Positions 1 to 6,866 of a stretch of DNA of 16,374 bases are shown here, piece by piece; position 1 is the first letter of the stretch; each line of letters starts with the position of its first letter. The position numbers and the translations under genes are program-made. Source of the stretch: Deinococcus sp. (GTDB lineage Bacteria; Deinococcota; Deinococci; Deinococcales; Deinococcaceae); the NCBI GenBank assembly GCA_018260275.1, contig JAGLBK010000035.1:1-16374 (forward strand). Reading direction: 5' to 3'. The notes below the pieces were generated by a model. That model was not told the origin of the DNA and searched no databases. It saw only the letters and a list, made by a program, of their open reading frames with translations.

Positions 1-346
1 TCTCGGTCGTTGATGACAGTGATACGTTGAGCAAGTTGTTTGACATCGCGAGCAGTGTTGAACCACTTTTGCGATTCGCTTCTGTTGTGTCACTCGCGAC
101 AAGGACATGATCAAGTCCAGCAAGCTGGACTTGACGCCGCCCACGTTGGGTCACACCCCAGGCGAGTTGGTCGCGATGAACACTCGAGTTATGCAGGAAG
201 TCGGAGAAACGCCTCTGTTGAGCGCGACTGTCGGCCAGGCGGTTTATTTGTCCCGTCAGGCGACGTTCAAGCGCTGCTTGCAGCTGCTGATAATTGCGTC
301 CTAGACGAGCATCACGAAACCGTACGGCCGTAGTCACTGTACCCAT
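1..346 (-). pseudogene. IS4-family (IS50/Tn5-like) transposase remnant, cut by window edge
   Basis: Read on minus from ATG at 346, the first frame gives an N-terminal transposase region of about 90 residues (starting MGTVTTAVRFRDARLG) that reaches HVLVASDTTE, matching the first DDE aspartate motif of Tn5-like enzymes. After that the frame becomes meaningless. From base 80 to base 1 a different frame reads SESQKWFNTARDV and then QLAQRITVINDR, which fits the block around the second catalytic aspartate (the DRE motif). In the Tn5 enzyme these motifs lie roughly 90 residues apart; here they are only about 32 codons apart and out of frame. The gene has therefore lost an internal segment and is very probably inactive. 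The rest lies outside the window. The family call rests on motif recognition by eye. Confidence 0.72.
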
Positions 347-349
347 ACA

Positions 350-381
350 ACAATTATGAGAGACTTTTCGGCATCACTCAG
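350..381 (-). mobile_element. Possible terminal end of the IS carrying the transposase remnant
   Basis: On minus, the sequence CTGAGTGATGCCGAAAAG begins at base 381 and lies about 35 bases upstream of the transposase start. Ends of IS50- and IS10-type elements begin CTGA. The other end lies outside the window, so neither the inverted repeat nor the target duplication can be verified. Confidence 0.3.
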
Positions 382-575
382 CGCAAGGGGGGAGAGGTTA
401 ACAGCGAACTCTCGACGTCACCGCTCAAAGCAACGAGGGCCGTCGGGCGCGTAGCGCACGGGCCTAGGAACCGCAACCGGACATTTCGTCCCCAAGACCC
501 CACCGGTCGCATCTTCCACCTCTGCCACTTACCCACAGCCGCGACCACCTCCTCAGCGGAGCGCCGCTCCCCCTG

Positions 576-600
576 CCCCAGCCGGGGTAGGGGGCTGGGG
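576..600. repeat. GC-rich hairpin downstream of nfeD-like gene
   Basis: CCCCAGCC (576-583) pairs perfectly with GGCTGGGG (593-600) around a 9-base loop. It lies about 47 bases beyond the end of the minus-strand nfeD-like gene and could stabilise or end its transcript. No T tract follows on minus, so a standard intrinsic terminator is not supported. Confidence 0.4.
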
Positions 601-646
601 GGTGGGGGATAAACGGAATGTCAGCCTCCCAAAACTCAACCCCACT

Positions 647-1117
647 TCACACCCAACTCCCCGCCACCTCCCGAACAATCAACGTCGTCCCCTCGGCGGC
701 CACGATCATCACACTGGCCCCCACCGGGGTATCCGGCCCCTGCGCCCGCCAGTCGCTGTCGCCCACCCGCACGCGCCCCAGCCCGTTGACGATGGGCGTG
801 GTGACGGTCACGGTGCGCCCGATCAGGCGGCTGGCCCCCTCGTTCAGGGCGTCGCCCTCGTGGCCGCCCAGCGCCAGTCGCCCCACGTAGCGGCGCCCCA
901 CCAGCACGCTCGCCACGCTGAAAATGGCGAACAGCAGCAGTTGAAACGGCACGCTCAGCGGCAGCACAAATACCACCAGTCCCAGCGCAAAAGCCGCCAG
1001 CCCCAGCCACACGAAAAAGACTCCGGGGGCCATCACTTCCAGAATCAGCAGCAGCGCTCCTAGCACCCACCAGTGCCAGGGCTGCACGCGTTCAAAGGTC
1101 GGCAGCCAGTCGGGCAT
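647..1117 (-). CDS. NfeD-like short membrane protein (OB-fold C-terminus)
   Basis: 156 residues. The first half has three hydrophobic segments (about residues 15-32, 34-52 and 58-75). The C-terminal part (about 92-152) has the glycine-spaced pattern of the NfeD OB-fold domain: LIGRTVTV, then GLGRVRVGDSDWRAQG, then the VGASVMIV and LIVRE strands. This is the short NfeD type, without the N-terminal ClpP-like protease domain of long NfeD. The start lies 6 bases after the stop of the SPFH gene, so the two are almost certainly co-transcribed and probably translationally coupled. Short NfeD proteins are established partners of SPFH proteins, and the OB fold is thought to contact them at the inner membrane. 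The exact role is unknown. Confidence 0.87.
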   Translation of the reverse strand: MPDWLPTFERVQPWHWWVLGALLLILEVMAPGVFFVWLGLAAFALGLVVFVLPLSVPFQLLLFAIFSVASVLVGRRYVGRLALGGHEGDALNEGASRLIGRTVTVTTPIVNGLGRVRVGDSDWRAQGPDTPVGASVMIVAAEGTTLIVREVAGSWV

Positions 1118-1123
1118 CCCGGC

Positions 1124-2041
1124 TTACTTCTTTTTGCCGAAAGCTTCTTCAGCCACGGCGGCGATGCCTTGCAAACTGCCCAGGATACTGGTGGCTTCCA
1201 TCGGCAGAATAAAGGTCTTTTGGTTGGGGCTGGTGGCAAAGTCCTTCAGGGCGTCTAGGTAGCGCTGGGCGATGAAGTAGTTGATCGCCTGCACGTTCCC
1301 GGCGGCGATTGCCTCGCTGACCATGCGGGTCGCGGCAGCTTCGGCCTGGGCGCTGCGCTCACGCGCCTCGGCTTCCAAAAAGGCGGCCTGCCGGGCGCCC
1401 TCGGCGCTAAGCACAGCAGCTTGCTTCTCGCCCTCGGCCTTCAGGATGGCGGCCTGGCGGAAGCCCTCGGCGTCCAGAATGTTGGCGCGTTTTTCACGCT
1501 CGGCCTTCATCTGGCGGGCCATGCTGGCGACCAGGTCAGCGGGCGGCTTGATGTCCTTCACTTCAATGCGGGTGACCTTGACCCCCCACGGCTCGGTGGC
1601 CTCGTCTACCACCGCCAGCAGCCGGGCATTGATCTGGTCGCGGTTGCTGAGCAGTTCGTCGAGGTCCATGCTGCCCATCACCGTGCGGATGTTGGTCATG
1701 GTCAGGTTCAGGATGGCCTGTTGCAGATTGCCGACCTCGTAACTGGCCTTGGCCGCATCCAGAATCTGGTAGAACACCACGCCGTCCACCGTGACCAGCG
1801 CGTTGTCGCGGGTGATGACTTCCTGGCTGGGCACATCGAGCACCTGCTCCATCATGTTGACCCGCCGCCCGATGCGGTCGATGTACGGAATAATCAGGTT
1901 CAGGCCGGGCTTGAGGGTGCGCTGAAACTTGCCGAAGCGTTCCTGGGTCCACTCGTAGCCCTGCGGCACACTTTTGATTCCCGAAAACAGCGTCACGATC
2001 ACCAGCAGCAGCAGTACCGATACGAAAATCATAAATCCCAT
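1124..2041 (-). CDS. SPFH/band 7 (stomatin/QmcA-type) membrane protein
   Basis: 305 residues. A single N-terminal membrane helix (residues 3-20) is followed by the SPFH domain, with SVPQGYEWTQERFGKF, KPGLNLIIPYID and the DVPSQEVITRDNALVTVDG block (roughly 24-180). Next comes an alanine/glutamate-rich helical stretch with repeated AEG units (about 185-250), as expected for oligomerisation, and a C-terminal segment ending GKKK. Length and order match the QmcA/stomatin family, which forms large membrane-bound rings and associates with membrane proteases or NfeD partners. A strong ribosome site (AGGAGG) sits about 9 bases before the ATG on minus. The gene is followed by the nfeD-like gene and preceded, after 90 bases, by two paralogous membrane proteins on the same strand. 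The family call is firm; the cellular task is not. Confidence 0.93.
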   Translation of the reverse strand: MGFMIFVSVLLLLVIVTLFSGIKSVPQGYEWTQERFGKFQRTLKPGLNLIIPYIDRIGRRVNMMEQVLDVPSQEVITRDNALVTVDGVVFYQILDAAKASYEVGNLQQAILNLTMTNIRTVMGSMDLDELLSNRDQINARLLAVVDEATEPWGVKVTRIEVKDIKPPADLVASMARQMKAEREKRANILDAEGFRQAAILKAEGEKQAAVLSAEGARQAAFLEAEARERSAQAEAAATRMVSEAIAAGNVQAINYFIAQRYLDALKDFATSPNQKTFILPMEATSILGSLQGIAAVAEEAFGKKK

Positions 2042-2131
2042 GTGGTGGCCTCCTGTTCAGTGCTTACGTCACTGTTACGCGCCGGGCCGCACAAAGGTTC
2101 CCGGCAAGGCGGCTTGCAGAACATGGGCGGA

Positions 2132-2881
2132 CTACCGGGCAGTGGTTGATCCGGCATCAGGCCCGGTGTCCAGCGGCACCACGAAGTCGGTGATGCCCCC
2201 CAGCTGACCGGGAATGTGATGCCGGACCTGCACGCGCCAGTCCGTGCGCCGGTTGTCTTGCTGGGAAGCCCGCAGGACATAGTCGGGGAGGATAATCAGC
2301 CACTCGGCCTCGACGCCGTCTGCCCCCTCGTAGACCGGGAAGGCCCCCAGGTCGTACTCGTCCAGCACTTTGACCCCATAGCTGCTGCTGTCTTCACCCC
2401 CTACTTTCGTCGTTTCGGTGCGGACCAGTCGGGCCTCGACCGTGCCGGTGTATCTGACCCTCAGGCCCGGCTGAAACACCCGCGAGTACTCCAGCACGTT
2501 CGGCCCACGGCGCAGCGCGGGCTGTTCGAGCCGCAGCGTGGGCTGACCCAGGCGGCGTTCCCGGCGCAGTCGCCCGGCCAGAACACCGGTGACGAGGAGT
2601 GAGAAGATGAGCAGTGCAAGCGGAACCGACAGGTTCAGGTCGGGCTGGTCGATTCCGCCGTGCCCGTTGGACAGCAGGGCCACCAGCAGCCAGAGGCCGT
2701 AGCAGGCGGCGAAGCCTCCCGAGACCGTCACCATCCACTGTTCCTGCTGCCACTTTGCCCTCAGCTGGTAGCCGCGTCCGTCCGGGCTGGGGTGCGGCTG
2801 GGCCGGGTCCTGCTTGATCGGCTGGGGCCGGGGCCATCTGGCCGTTTTCAGCTCGCCCGCTGCCGGATCGGTACGGGTCAT
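2132..2881 (-). CDS. Two-helix membrane protein of unknown function, paralogue A
   Basis: 249 residues, not recognised as a named protein. It has a charged, proline-rich N-terminus, two membrane helices (about 50-71 and 85-103), then a predicted beta-rich domain (about 112-236) ending in the conserved block WRVQVRHHIPGQLGGITDFV. The ATG at 2881 overlaps the TGA of the upstream paralogue (ATGA), with AGGAA just before it. This argues against the longer in-frame start near 3058, whose extra arginine-rich residues are a shadow of the neighbour. It is clearly homologous to the upstream gene, so the pair arose by tandem duplication. The layout resembles DUF3592-type proteins with an extracytoplasmic beta-sandwich; that comparison is an inference and may be wrong. 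It lies in line with the SPFH and nfeD-like genes. Confidence 0.82.
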   Translation of the reverse strand: MTRTDPAAGELKTARWPRPQPIKQDPAQPHPSPDGRGYQLRAKWQQEQWMVTVSGGFAACYGLWLLVALLSNGHGGIDQPDLNLSVPLALLIFSLLVTGVLAGRLRRERRLGQPTLRLEQPALRRGPNVLEYSRVFQPGLRVRYTGTVEARLVRTETTKVGGEDSSSYGVKVLDEYDLGAFPVYEGADGVEAEWLIILPDYVLRASQQDNRRTDWRVQVRHHIPGQLGGITDFVVPLDTGPDAGSTTAR

Positions 2882-3648
2882 TTCCTGCCGCTCACGACTG
2901 TGCTCTCCACGACTCCGCCGCCCACGACGGGCAGCACGAAGTCGGTGATGCCCCTCAGCTGACCGGGAATATTGTGGCGGACCTGCAAGCGCCAGACCAC
3001 CTGACGTCCCGGGGCCGTGGCGCTGGCGGCGGCGTCGCTGGGCAGGTGAACGGGCCACTCGGCCTCGACCTGCCCGACGCCTTCATAGACCGGAAACGTT
3101 CCGAGTTCACGCTGCCACAGCACCCGCGTTTTCACCTCGGCGTCGTCGCCCGCGCCGGTCGTCGTGGTTTCGCTGCACACCAGGCGGGCGTCCACGGTGC
3201 CGCTGTAGCCCACCTTGACCCCGGCTTTGAACGGGCGCAGGTAGTGCAGCGTGGCCGTGTCGCCAGCCCGCAGGCAGCTATGTTCCAGTTGCAAGGTGGG
3301 CAGCCCGTAGCGCCGCTCGTGCCAGGCTTTGACCGCCAGGATGATGGTCGCCAGCCCGGAAAAAAGGCCGAGGGCGGCCAGCGTCCAGAACATCTCGTCG
3401 TTCATGACACTGTGGCCGGGGGCCGGGTTGGGCTGCGCGTGGTTCAACATGGCCCAGCTGCCCACACCACCCAAAAAAGTAAACAGGGCGGCCAGCGCCA
3501 CGACCCCCGCGCCGCTTTCCCAGACGCCCTGAATCTGCCACCCGCCGCCCGGTGCAGGCTGTGGCCTGGGGCTGGTGCCCGCGCCGGGCGGGACCGGGGG
3601 CCAGGGCGGTGAGACGAGGAGTTCAAGTGTCTGGGTCGGAGAAACCAT
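2878..3648 (-). CDS. Two-helix membrane protein of unknown function, paralogue B
   Basis: 256 residues, first gene of the minus-strand block. It has a proline-rich cytoplasmic N-terminus (residues 10-35), membrane helices at about 48-67 and 86-106, and a beta-rich domain (about 115-242). That domain carries GYSGTVDARLV, GTFPVYEGVGQVEAEWP and WRLQVRHNIPGQLRGITDFV, each with a close counterpart in the downstream paralogue. No clear Shine-Dalgarno precedes the ATG. A TACACT hexamer (3663-3668 on minus) lies about 14 bases upstream and may drive a very short leader. The stop overlaps the next start by four bases, so the paralogues are translated as a pair, possibly as a heteromeric complex. No catalytic motif is visible. 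I cannot assign a function. Confidence 0.82.
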   Translation of the reverse strand: MVSPTQTLELLVSPPWPPVPPGAGTSPRPQPAPGGGWQIQGVWESGAGVVALAALFTFLGGVGSWAMLNHAQPNPAPGHSVMNDEMFWTLAALGLFSGLATIILAVKAWHERRYGLPTLQLEHSCLRAGDTATLHYLRPFKAGVKVGYSGTVDARLVCSETTTTGAGDDAEVKTRVLWQRELGTFPVYEGVGQVEAEWPVHLPSDAAASATAPGRQVVWRLQVRHNIPGQLRGITDFVLPVVGGGVVESTVVSGRK

Positions 3649-3678
3649 ATGGATTACCTACCAGTGTAGGCAGAAAGG

Positions 3679-3733
3679 GTCAGCCCGGCGCACGAAATGA
3701 AAGAGACCCCCGGTGGGGGTGGGCCGGGCTGAC
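3679..3733. repeat. Nested inverted repeat in the divergent promoter region
   Basis: GTCAGCCCGGC (3679-3689) and GCCGGGCTGAC (3723-3733) form a perfect 11-bp inverted repeat. Inside it ACCCCC (3706-3711) and GGGGGT (3715-3720) form a second perfect 6-bp stem with a 3-base loop. The element occupies the spacer between the divergent starts at 3648 and 3789. It could be a regulator site, a transcript-end structure or a dispersed repeat copy. Confidence 0.65.
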
Positions 3734-3775
3734 CGGGGCGAACGGGTCGGTGGCCTCTGGTGGCCTCCCGGCGGC

Positions 3776-3781
3776 TACACT
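3776..3781 (+). promoter_or_regulatory. -10 element of a leaderless promoter (ABC ATPase gene)
   Basis: TACACT ends 7 bases before the ATG at 3789, so transcription should begin at or next to the start codon. There is no Shine-Dalgarno and no good -35 match. Confidence 0.6.
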
Positions 3782-3788
3782 CGCAATC

Positions 3789-5219
3789 ATGCTTCTTCCG
3801 CTGGTGCAGCTCGAACATGTGAACGTGATCGCCGGGGGCCGGACCCTCCTTTCAAAGATTGACCTGACGGTGCGGCCCGGCGAGGCGCTGCGGCTTTCCG
3901 GCCCCAACGGCGGCGGCAAGACCACGCTGTTGCGTCTGCTGGCGGGCGAAATCGCTCCGGTCAGCGGTACGCGGGTCTACCGGCTGGGTGGCGAGCTTCA
4001 GCGTTCAGCGGTGCAGGCGCGGCGCAGGCTGTCGCTGGTCGGGCCGGACGCCGAGGCGTTCTACCTCACCCGCGAGTGGGTGCAGACCGTGCGCGACGTG
4101 TTGCTGGCGGGCTTCGCAGGCGAGACGCTCAACCTCTGGGAAGCCACGCCCGCCGCCCTGGCCCGGCTGGACGAAGTGGTGGCCCTGACCGGCATCTCGG
4201 CCTTTCTGGAACGCGATTTCCGGATGCTCAGCCACGGCCAGCGCCGCCGCGTCATTCTGGCCCGCGCCCTGATGCCTGCCCCCGAACTGCTGCTGCTCGA
4301 CGAATTCACCGACGGCCTCAGCGCCCAGGCCCGCGCCGAACTGGGGCCGGTGCTGCGGCACATCGCTCAGACGGGCACGGCGATTGTGCTGGCGACCCAC
4401 CGCCCCGAGGAAGCGCCCGACCTCGACTGGCGCACGGTGTACGTGCAGGGCGGCCAGATCGTGGGGGATATTCCGGCGCAGCCTCAGCCGCAGGGGGCTT
4501 TACCGCTGCCTGCCCCGCCTGCCACGGGCGACCTGATTCGCCTCCGTGATGCCGAGGTCTACCGCAACGGTCACCGCGCCCTGGGTCCGCTGAGCTGGGC
4601 CTGGGAAGGTGGGCAACACTGGCTGGTCACCGGCGAAAATGGCAGCGGCAAAAGCACCCTGGCCCGCCTGATCGCCGGAGAATTTCACCCGGCGCTGGGT
4701 GGCCGCATCGAGCGCCCTTACCTCGAACGCGACCTTCTCAGTGAGCGGCGGCGCAGCATCGGGCTGGTCGGGGCCGAACTGGGCATCCGCCAGCGCACCA
4801 GTCAGTCGGGGCGCCAGTGGCTGGGCCGCGACGTGGTCGCCAGCGCTTTTACCGGCACCGAGGGGTTCAGTGAGGAACTGTCGCCGGAACAGTCGGCACA
4901 GGTCGAGCAGATCGCCGGGCACCTCCACGTGACCGATCTGCTGGGCCGGGAGGCCGCCACGCTTTCGCAGGGGCAATTGCGCCGCCTGCTGCTGGCCCGC
5001 GCCGTGGTTCACCGGCCCCGCCTGCTGATTCTGGATGAAGGCGTGGACTTTCTGGACGCTGCCTCACGCGCCCGTTTTCTGGAGTTGCTGCCGGACCTGG
5101 CCCGTACCGGAACGCACGTCATGGTCATCGCTCACCGTGAGGTAGACGCTCTGGCCGGAATGACGCACCACCTGCACCTCGACGCGGGCCAGATCGGGAG
5201 CGTCACGGCGCTGAGTTGA
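3789..5219 (+). CDS. Double-cassette ABC ATPase (ModF/PhrA-like)
   Basis: 476 residues with two complete nucleotide-binding domains and no membrane segments. Cassette 1 has Walker A GPNGGGKTT (38-46), signature LSHGQRRR (147-154), Walker B ELLLLDE (166-172) and an H-loop His in THR (203-205). Cassette 2 has GENGSGKST (282-290), LSQGQLRR (392-399), RLLILDE (411-417) and AHR (448-450). Both sites look competent. The architecture matches the ModF/PhrA group, duplicated ABC proteins associated with molybdate metabolism or photorepair whose reaction is poorly defined; a transporter ATPase lacking its permease here is the alternative. The ATG at 3789 is chosen because it sits 7 bases after TACACT and directly before the cassette; the upstream frame extension is non-coding in character. 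It stands divergent from the membrane-protein block and 40 bases before the aminotransferase gene. Confidence 0.85.
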   Translation: MLLPLVQLEHVNVIAGGRTLLSKIDLTVRPGEALRLSGPNGGGKTTLLRLLAGEIAPVSGTRVYRLGGELQRSAVQARRRLSLVGPDAEAFYLTREWVQTVRDVLLAGFAGETLNLWEATPAALARLDEVVALTGISAFLERDFRMLSHGQRRRVILARALMPAPELLLLDEFTDGLSAQARAELGPVLRHIAQTGTAIVLATHRPEEAPDLDWRTVYVQGGQIVGDIPAQPQPQGALPLPAPPATGDLIRLRDAEVYRNGHRALGPLSWAWEGGQHWLVTGENGSGKSTLARLIAGEFHPALGGRIERPYLERDLLSERRRSIGLVGAELGIRQRTSQSGRQWLGRDVVASAFTGTEGFSEELSPEQSAQVEQIAGHLHVTDLLGREAATLSQGQLRRLLLARAVVHRPRLLILDEGVDFLDAASRARFLELLPDLARTGTHVMVIAHREVDALAGMTHHLHLDAGQIGSVTALS

Positions 5220-5247
5220 CGGGGAAGGTCGCAGCTTCGCCCGGCGC

Positions 5248-5253
5248 TATGCT
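5248..5253 (+). promoter_or_regulatory. -10 element of a leaderless promoter (patB-like gene)
   Basis: TATGCT ends 6 bases before the ATG at 5260, leaving no room for a leader. The aminotransferase gene therefore probably has its own promoter although the ABC gene ends only 40 bases upstream. Confidence 0.6.
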
Positions 5254-5259
5254 GGCCCC

Positions 5260-6411
5260 ATGACCTATGAATCGCTGAGCGCCGCGCAGTTGCGTCACCC
5301 CGACAGCATCAAGTGGAACCAGTACGACGAGGGCGTGCTGCCGATGTGGATTGCCGACATGGATTTTCCGGTGGCCCCGCCTATCCTGCGGGCGCTGCAT
5401 GAGCGGCTGGAGCGCCCCATCGGCTACGCACCCAACGACGCCGCGCTGGTCGAGTTGCTTCAGGCCAAGTTCGCCGCGCAGGGCCTCGGCGGGCTGAGCA
5501 GCGAAGGGATGCACTTTCTGCCGGGGGTCGTGCCGGGCCTGTACGCCGCTGTCAACGGCCTGACCGCGCCGGGCGAACACGTGGTCACCATGACCCCGGT
5601 CTACCATCCTTTTCACCTCGCCATCACCCATCTGGGGCGTAAAGTCAGCAGTGTGCCGCTCATCGACGGCCCGGAGCGCTGGGAAATCGACTGGGACGCG
5701 CTCGACGCCGCCTGCGCCAGTACGAAGCTGCTGATGATCTGCCACCCCCACAACCCCACCGGGCGCATCTGGGACTCCGGGGAACTGGGCAAGCTGCGCG
5801 AACTGGTGCTCAAGCACGACCTGTACGTGGTCTCCGACGAGTTGCACGCCGACCTGCGCTACACGTCGGCTCCCTTCGAGGCGTTTGCCGCCGACCCCCG
5901 GATGCAGCCGCGCACGCTGACCCTGACCGGGCCGTGCAAGGCCTTCAACACGGCGGGCCTGGGCATCGGCGTGATGGCGACCCACAACACCGAGCTGCTG
6001 GAACGCGTCAAGGCCGCCGTCGGTGGGCTGATGGGCCACCCCTCCGCGTTGAGTCAGACGATGTGGAAAGCGGCGCTGCAAGAGGGCGGCCCCTGGCTAG
6101 CGGGGACGGTCGAGTATCTCAAAGGCAACCGCGATTTGCTGTACACCTTTGTGCAGGAGCACCTGCCCTGGGTCAAGTTTCACGTCGTCGAGGCGACTTA
6201 TCTGGCGTGGCTCGACTTGCGCGGTCATGCCCAGGCCGGGGACATCCAGAATTTTCTGCTCCAAGAAGGCCGGGTGGCTATTCACAACGGTCCCATCTTT
6301 GCCCCCGAGGAACAGAAGGGCGAGTACCAGGGCTTTATCCGGGTCAATTTCGCCATGCCGCGTCCTATGCTTCAGGAAGCGCTGGAGCGGATGGCAAAAG
6401 CGCTGGCCTGA
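5260..6411 (+). CDS. patB: MalY/PatB-type cystathionine beta-lyase (class I/II aminotransferase fold)
   Basis: 383 residues, the usual length for this PLP enzyme group. Recognisable features are LPMWIADMDF near the N-terminus (27-36), the PLP-contacting HNPTGRIW (164-171), the SDELH motif with the cofactor-binding Asp (about 193), the Schiff-base lysine in GPCKAFNTAGL (Lys227), and the substrate carboxylate arginine in FIRVNF (about 361). MalY/PatB proteins cleave C-S bonds of cystathionine or cysteine conjugates, giving homocysteine or thiols plus pyruvate and ammonia. They are cytosolic and linked to methionine and sulfur metabolism. The WIADMDF motif favours this subgroup over ordinary aspartate-type aminotransferases. 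The ATG follows a TATGCT -10 element, consistent with leaderless expression. No terminator is obvious; a palindromic repeat lies about 80 bases downstream. Confidence 0.87.
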   Translation: MTYESLSAAQLRHPDSIKWNQYDEGVLPMWIADMDFPVAPPILRALHERLERPIGYAPNDAALVELLQAKFAAQGLGGLSSEGMHFLPGVVPGLYAAVNGLTAPGEHVVTMTPVYHPFHLAITHLGRKVSSVPLIDGPERWEIDWDALDAACASTKLLMICHPHNPTGRIWDSGELGKLRELVLKHDLYVVSDELHADLRYTSAPFEAFAADPRMQPRTLTLTGPCKAFNTAGLGIGVMATHNTELLERVKAAVGGLMGHPSALSQTMWKAALQEGGPWLAGTVEYLKGNRDLLYTFVQEHLPWVKFHVVEATYLAWLDLRGHAQAGDIQNFLLQEGRVAIHNGPIFAPEEQKGEYQGFIRVNFAMPRPMLQEALERMAKALA

Positions 6412-6471
6412 GCGCTGGCTGATCGGGAACACCCGGCTACAGCGCCGCACATCGTATTGGAGCATTTGACA

Positions 6472-6707
6472 GAAGGAAGTTGCCTTGTGGCCCCCTTACC
6501 CCTTGCTTCGCAAGGCCCTCTCTGCTCCGCAGCTTTGCAAGTCCCACAAGGGTAGAGGGTCAAAAATGCAGGTTGTCTTCTGCCCTCTACCCTTGTGGGA
6601 GAGGGAGGGAGGAGCGTAGCGACGGAAGGGTGAGGGGGCGTGTGACCAACGATTTTTCTGACATCTCGCAAAATTGAGTTCCACTCGAAAGAAGTTGCCT
6701 TATGGCC
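6472..6707. repeat. 21-base direct repeats flanking palindromic repeat copy 1
   Basis: Bases 6472-6492 and 6687-6707 match at 19 of 21 positions. Both contain GAAGTTGCCTT followed by TGGCC. The first runs directly into the palindromic repeat. The second stops at the same point, as if it were the truncated left edge of a further copy. Confidence 0.6.
6490..6639. repeat. Long palindromic repeat, copy 1 (150 bp)
   Basis: The outer arms GCCCCCTTACCC (6490-6501) and GGGTGAGGGGGC (6628-6639) pair with one G-T mismatch. The inner arms CCCACAAGGGTAGAGGG (6543-6559) and CCCTCTACCCTTGTGGG (6583-6599) are a perfect 17-bp inverted repeat with a 23-base loop. A small hairpin (TTGCTTCGCAA) sits in the left arm. 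The same element recurs at 15751-16216. After the right end both copies continue with GTGTGACCAAC and, further on, GACATCTCGCA. It resembles the small non-coding repeats known from Deinococcus genomes, but I cannot assign it to a named family. Confidence 0.8.
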
Positions 6708-6808
6708 AAATGTTCTAGCCGCTCCCTGCAATGTGGAGGCGCGGCTGTGATGCTTTAGCCCATGCCCCGCAAGTGAGCGCTACCCGGATAAGGTGGGCGC
6801 CCCACAGT

Positions 6809-6847
6809 AAAACCCCCTCCCACCGGGCAGCAGTGGAAAGGGGAGGG
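6809..6847 (-). terminator. Probable intrinsic terminator of the FAS1 gene
   Basis: On minus, CCCTCCC (6847-6841) can pair with GGGAGGG (6821-6815), followed by two more G and then TTTT (6812-6809). It begins about 20 bases after the stop codon. The loop is large (19 bases) but can fold further through CCAC and GTGG. Confidence 0.5.
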
Positions 6848-6866
6848 CAAAGCAGAACTAGGGGCT

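Larger units (their letters stand above)
347..646. other. Non-coding spacer between transposase remnant and nfeD-like gene
   Basis: I see no convincing gene here. The sequence holds a possible insertion-sequence end at 370-381, an imperfect GC-rich stem around 447-473 and a clear hairpin at 576-600. The long plus-strand frames that enter nfeD from this region are His/Pro/Arg-rich shadows of the minus-strand gene. Confidence 0.6.
6412..6866. other. Non-coding interval with palindromic repeat and terminator
   Basis: No believable gene is present. The interval contains a short direct repeat of AGCGCTGGC at the end of the aminotransferase gene, the long palindromic repeat at 6490-6639, two similar 21-base direct repeats flanking it (6472-6492 and 6687-6707), and a terminator for the FAS1 gene at 6809-6847. 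Confidence 0.65.

Noticed and set aside
40..333. Plus-strand open frame of 97 codons
   Set aside because: It is the complement of the transposase remnant, which has recognisable family motifs on minus.
602..1063. Plus-strand His/Pro/Gln-rich frame
   Set aside because: It overlaps the well-supported nfeD-like gene on the other strand and has shadow-frame composition.
2058..2074. CAGTG-7-CACTG inverted repeat upstream of the SPFH gene
   Set aside because: Five-base arms are too short to claim an operator without conservation data.
2882..3058. N-terminal extension of paralogue A
   Set aside because: The extra residues are arginine-rich, overlap paralogue B in another frame, and an ATGA overlap with a ribosome site marks the real start at 2881.
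3552..3788. N-terminal extension of the ABC ATPase
   Set aside because: It runs through the divergent promoter region and the nested inverted repeat. The ATG at 3789 directly precedes the first cassette and follows a -10 element.
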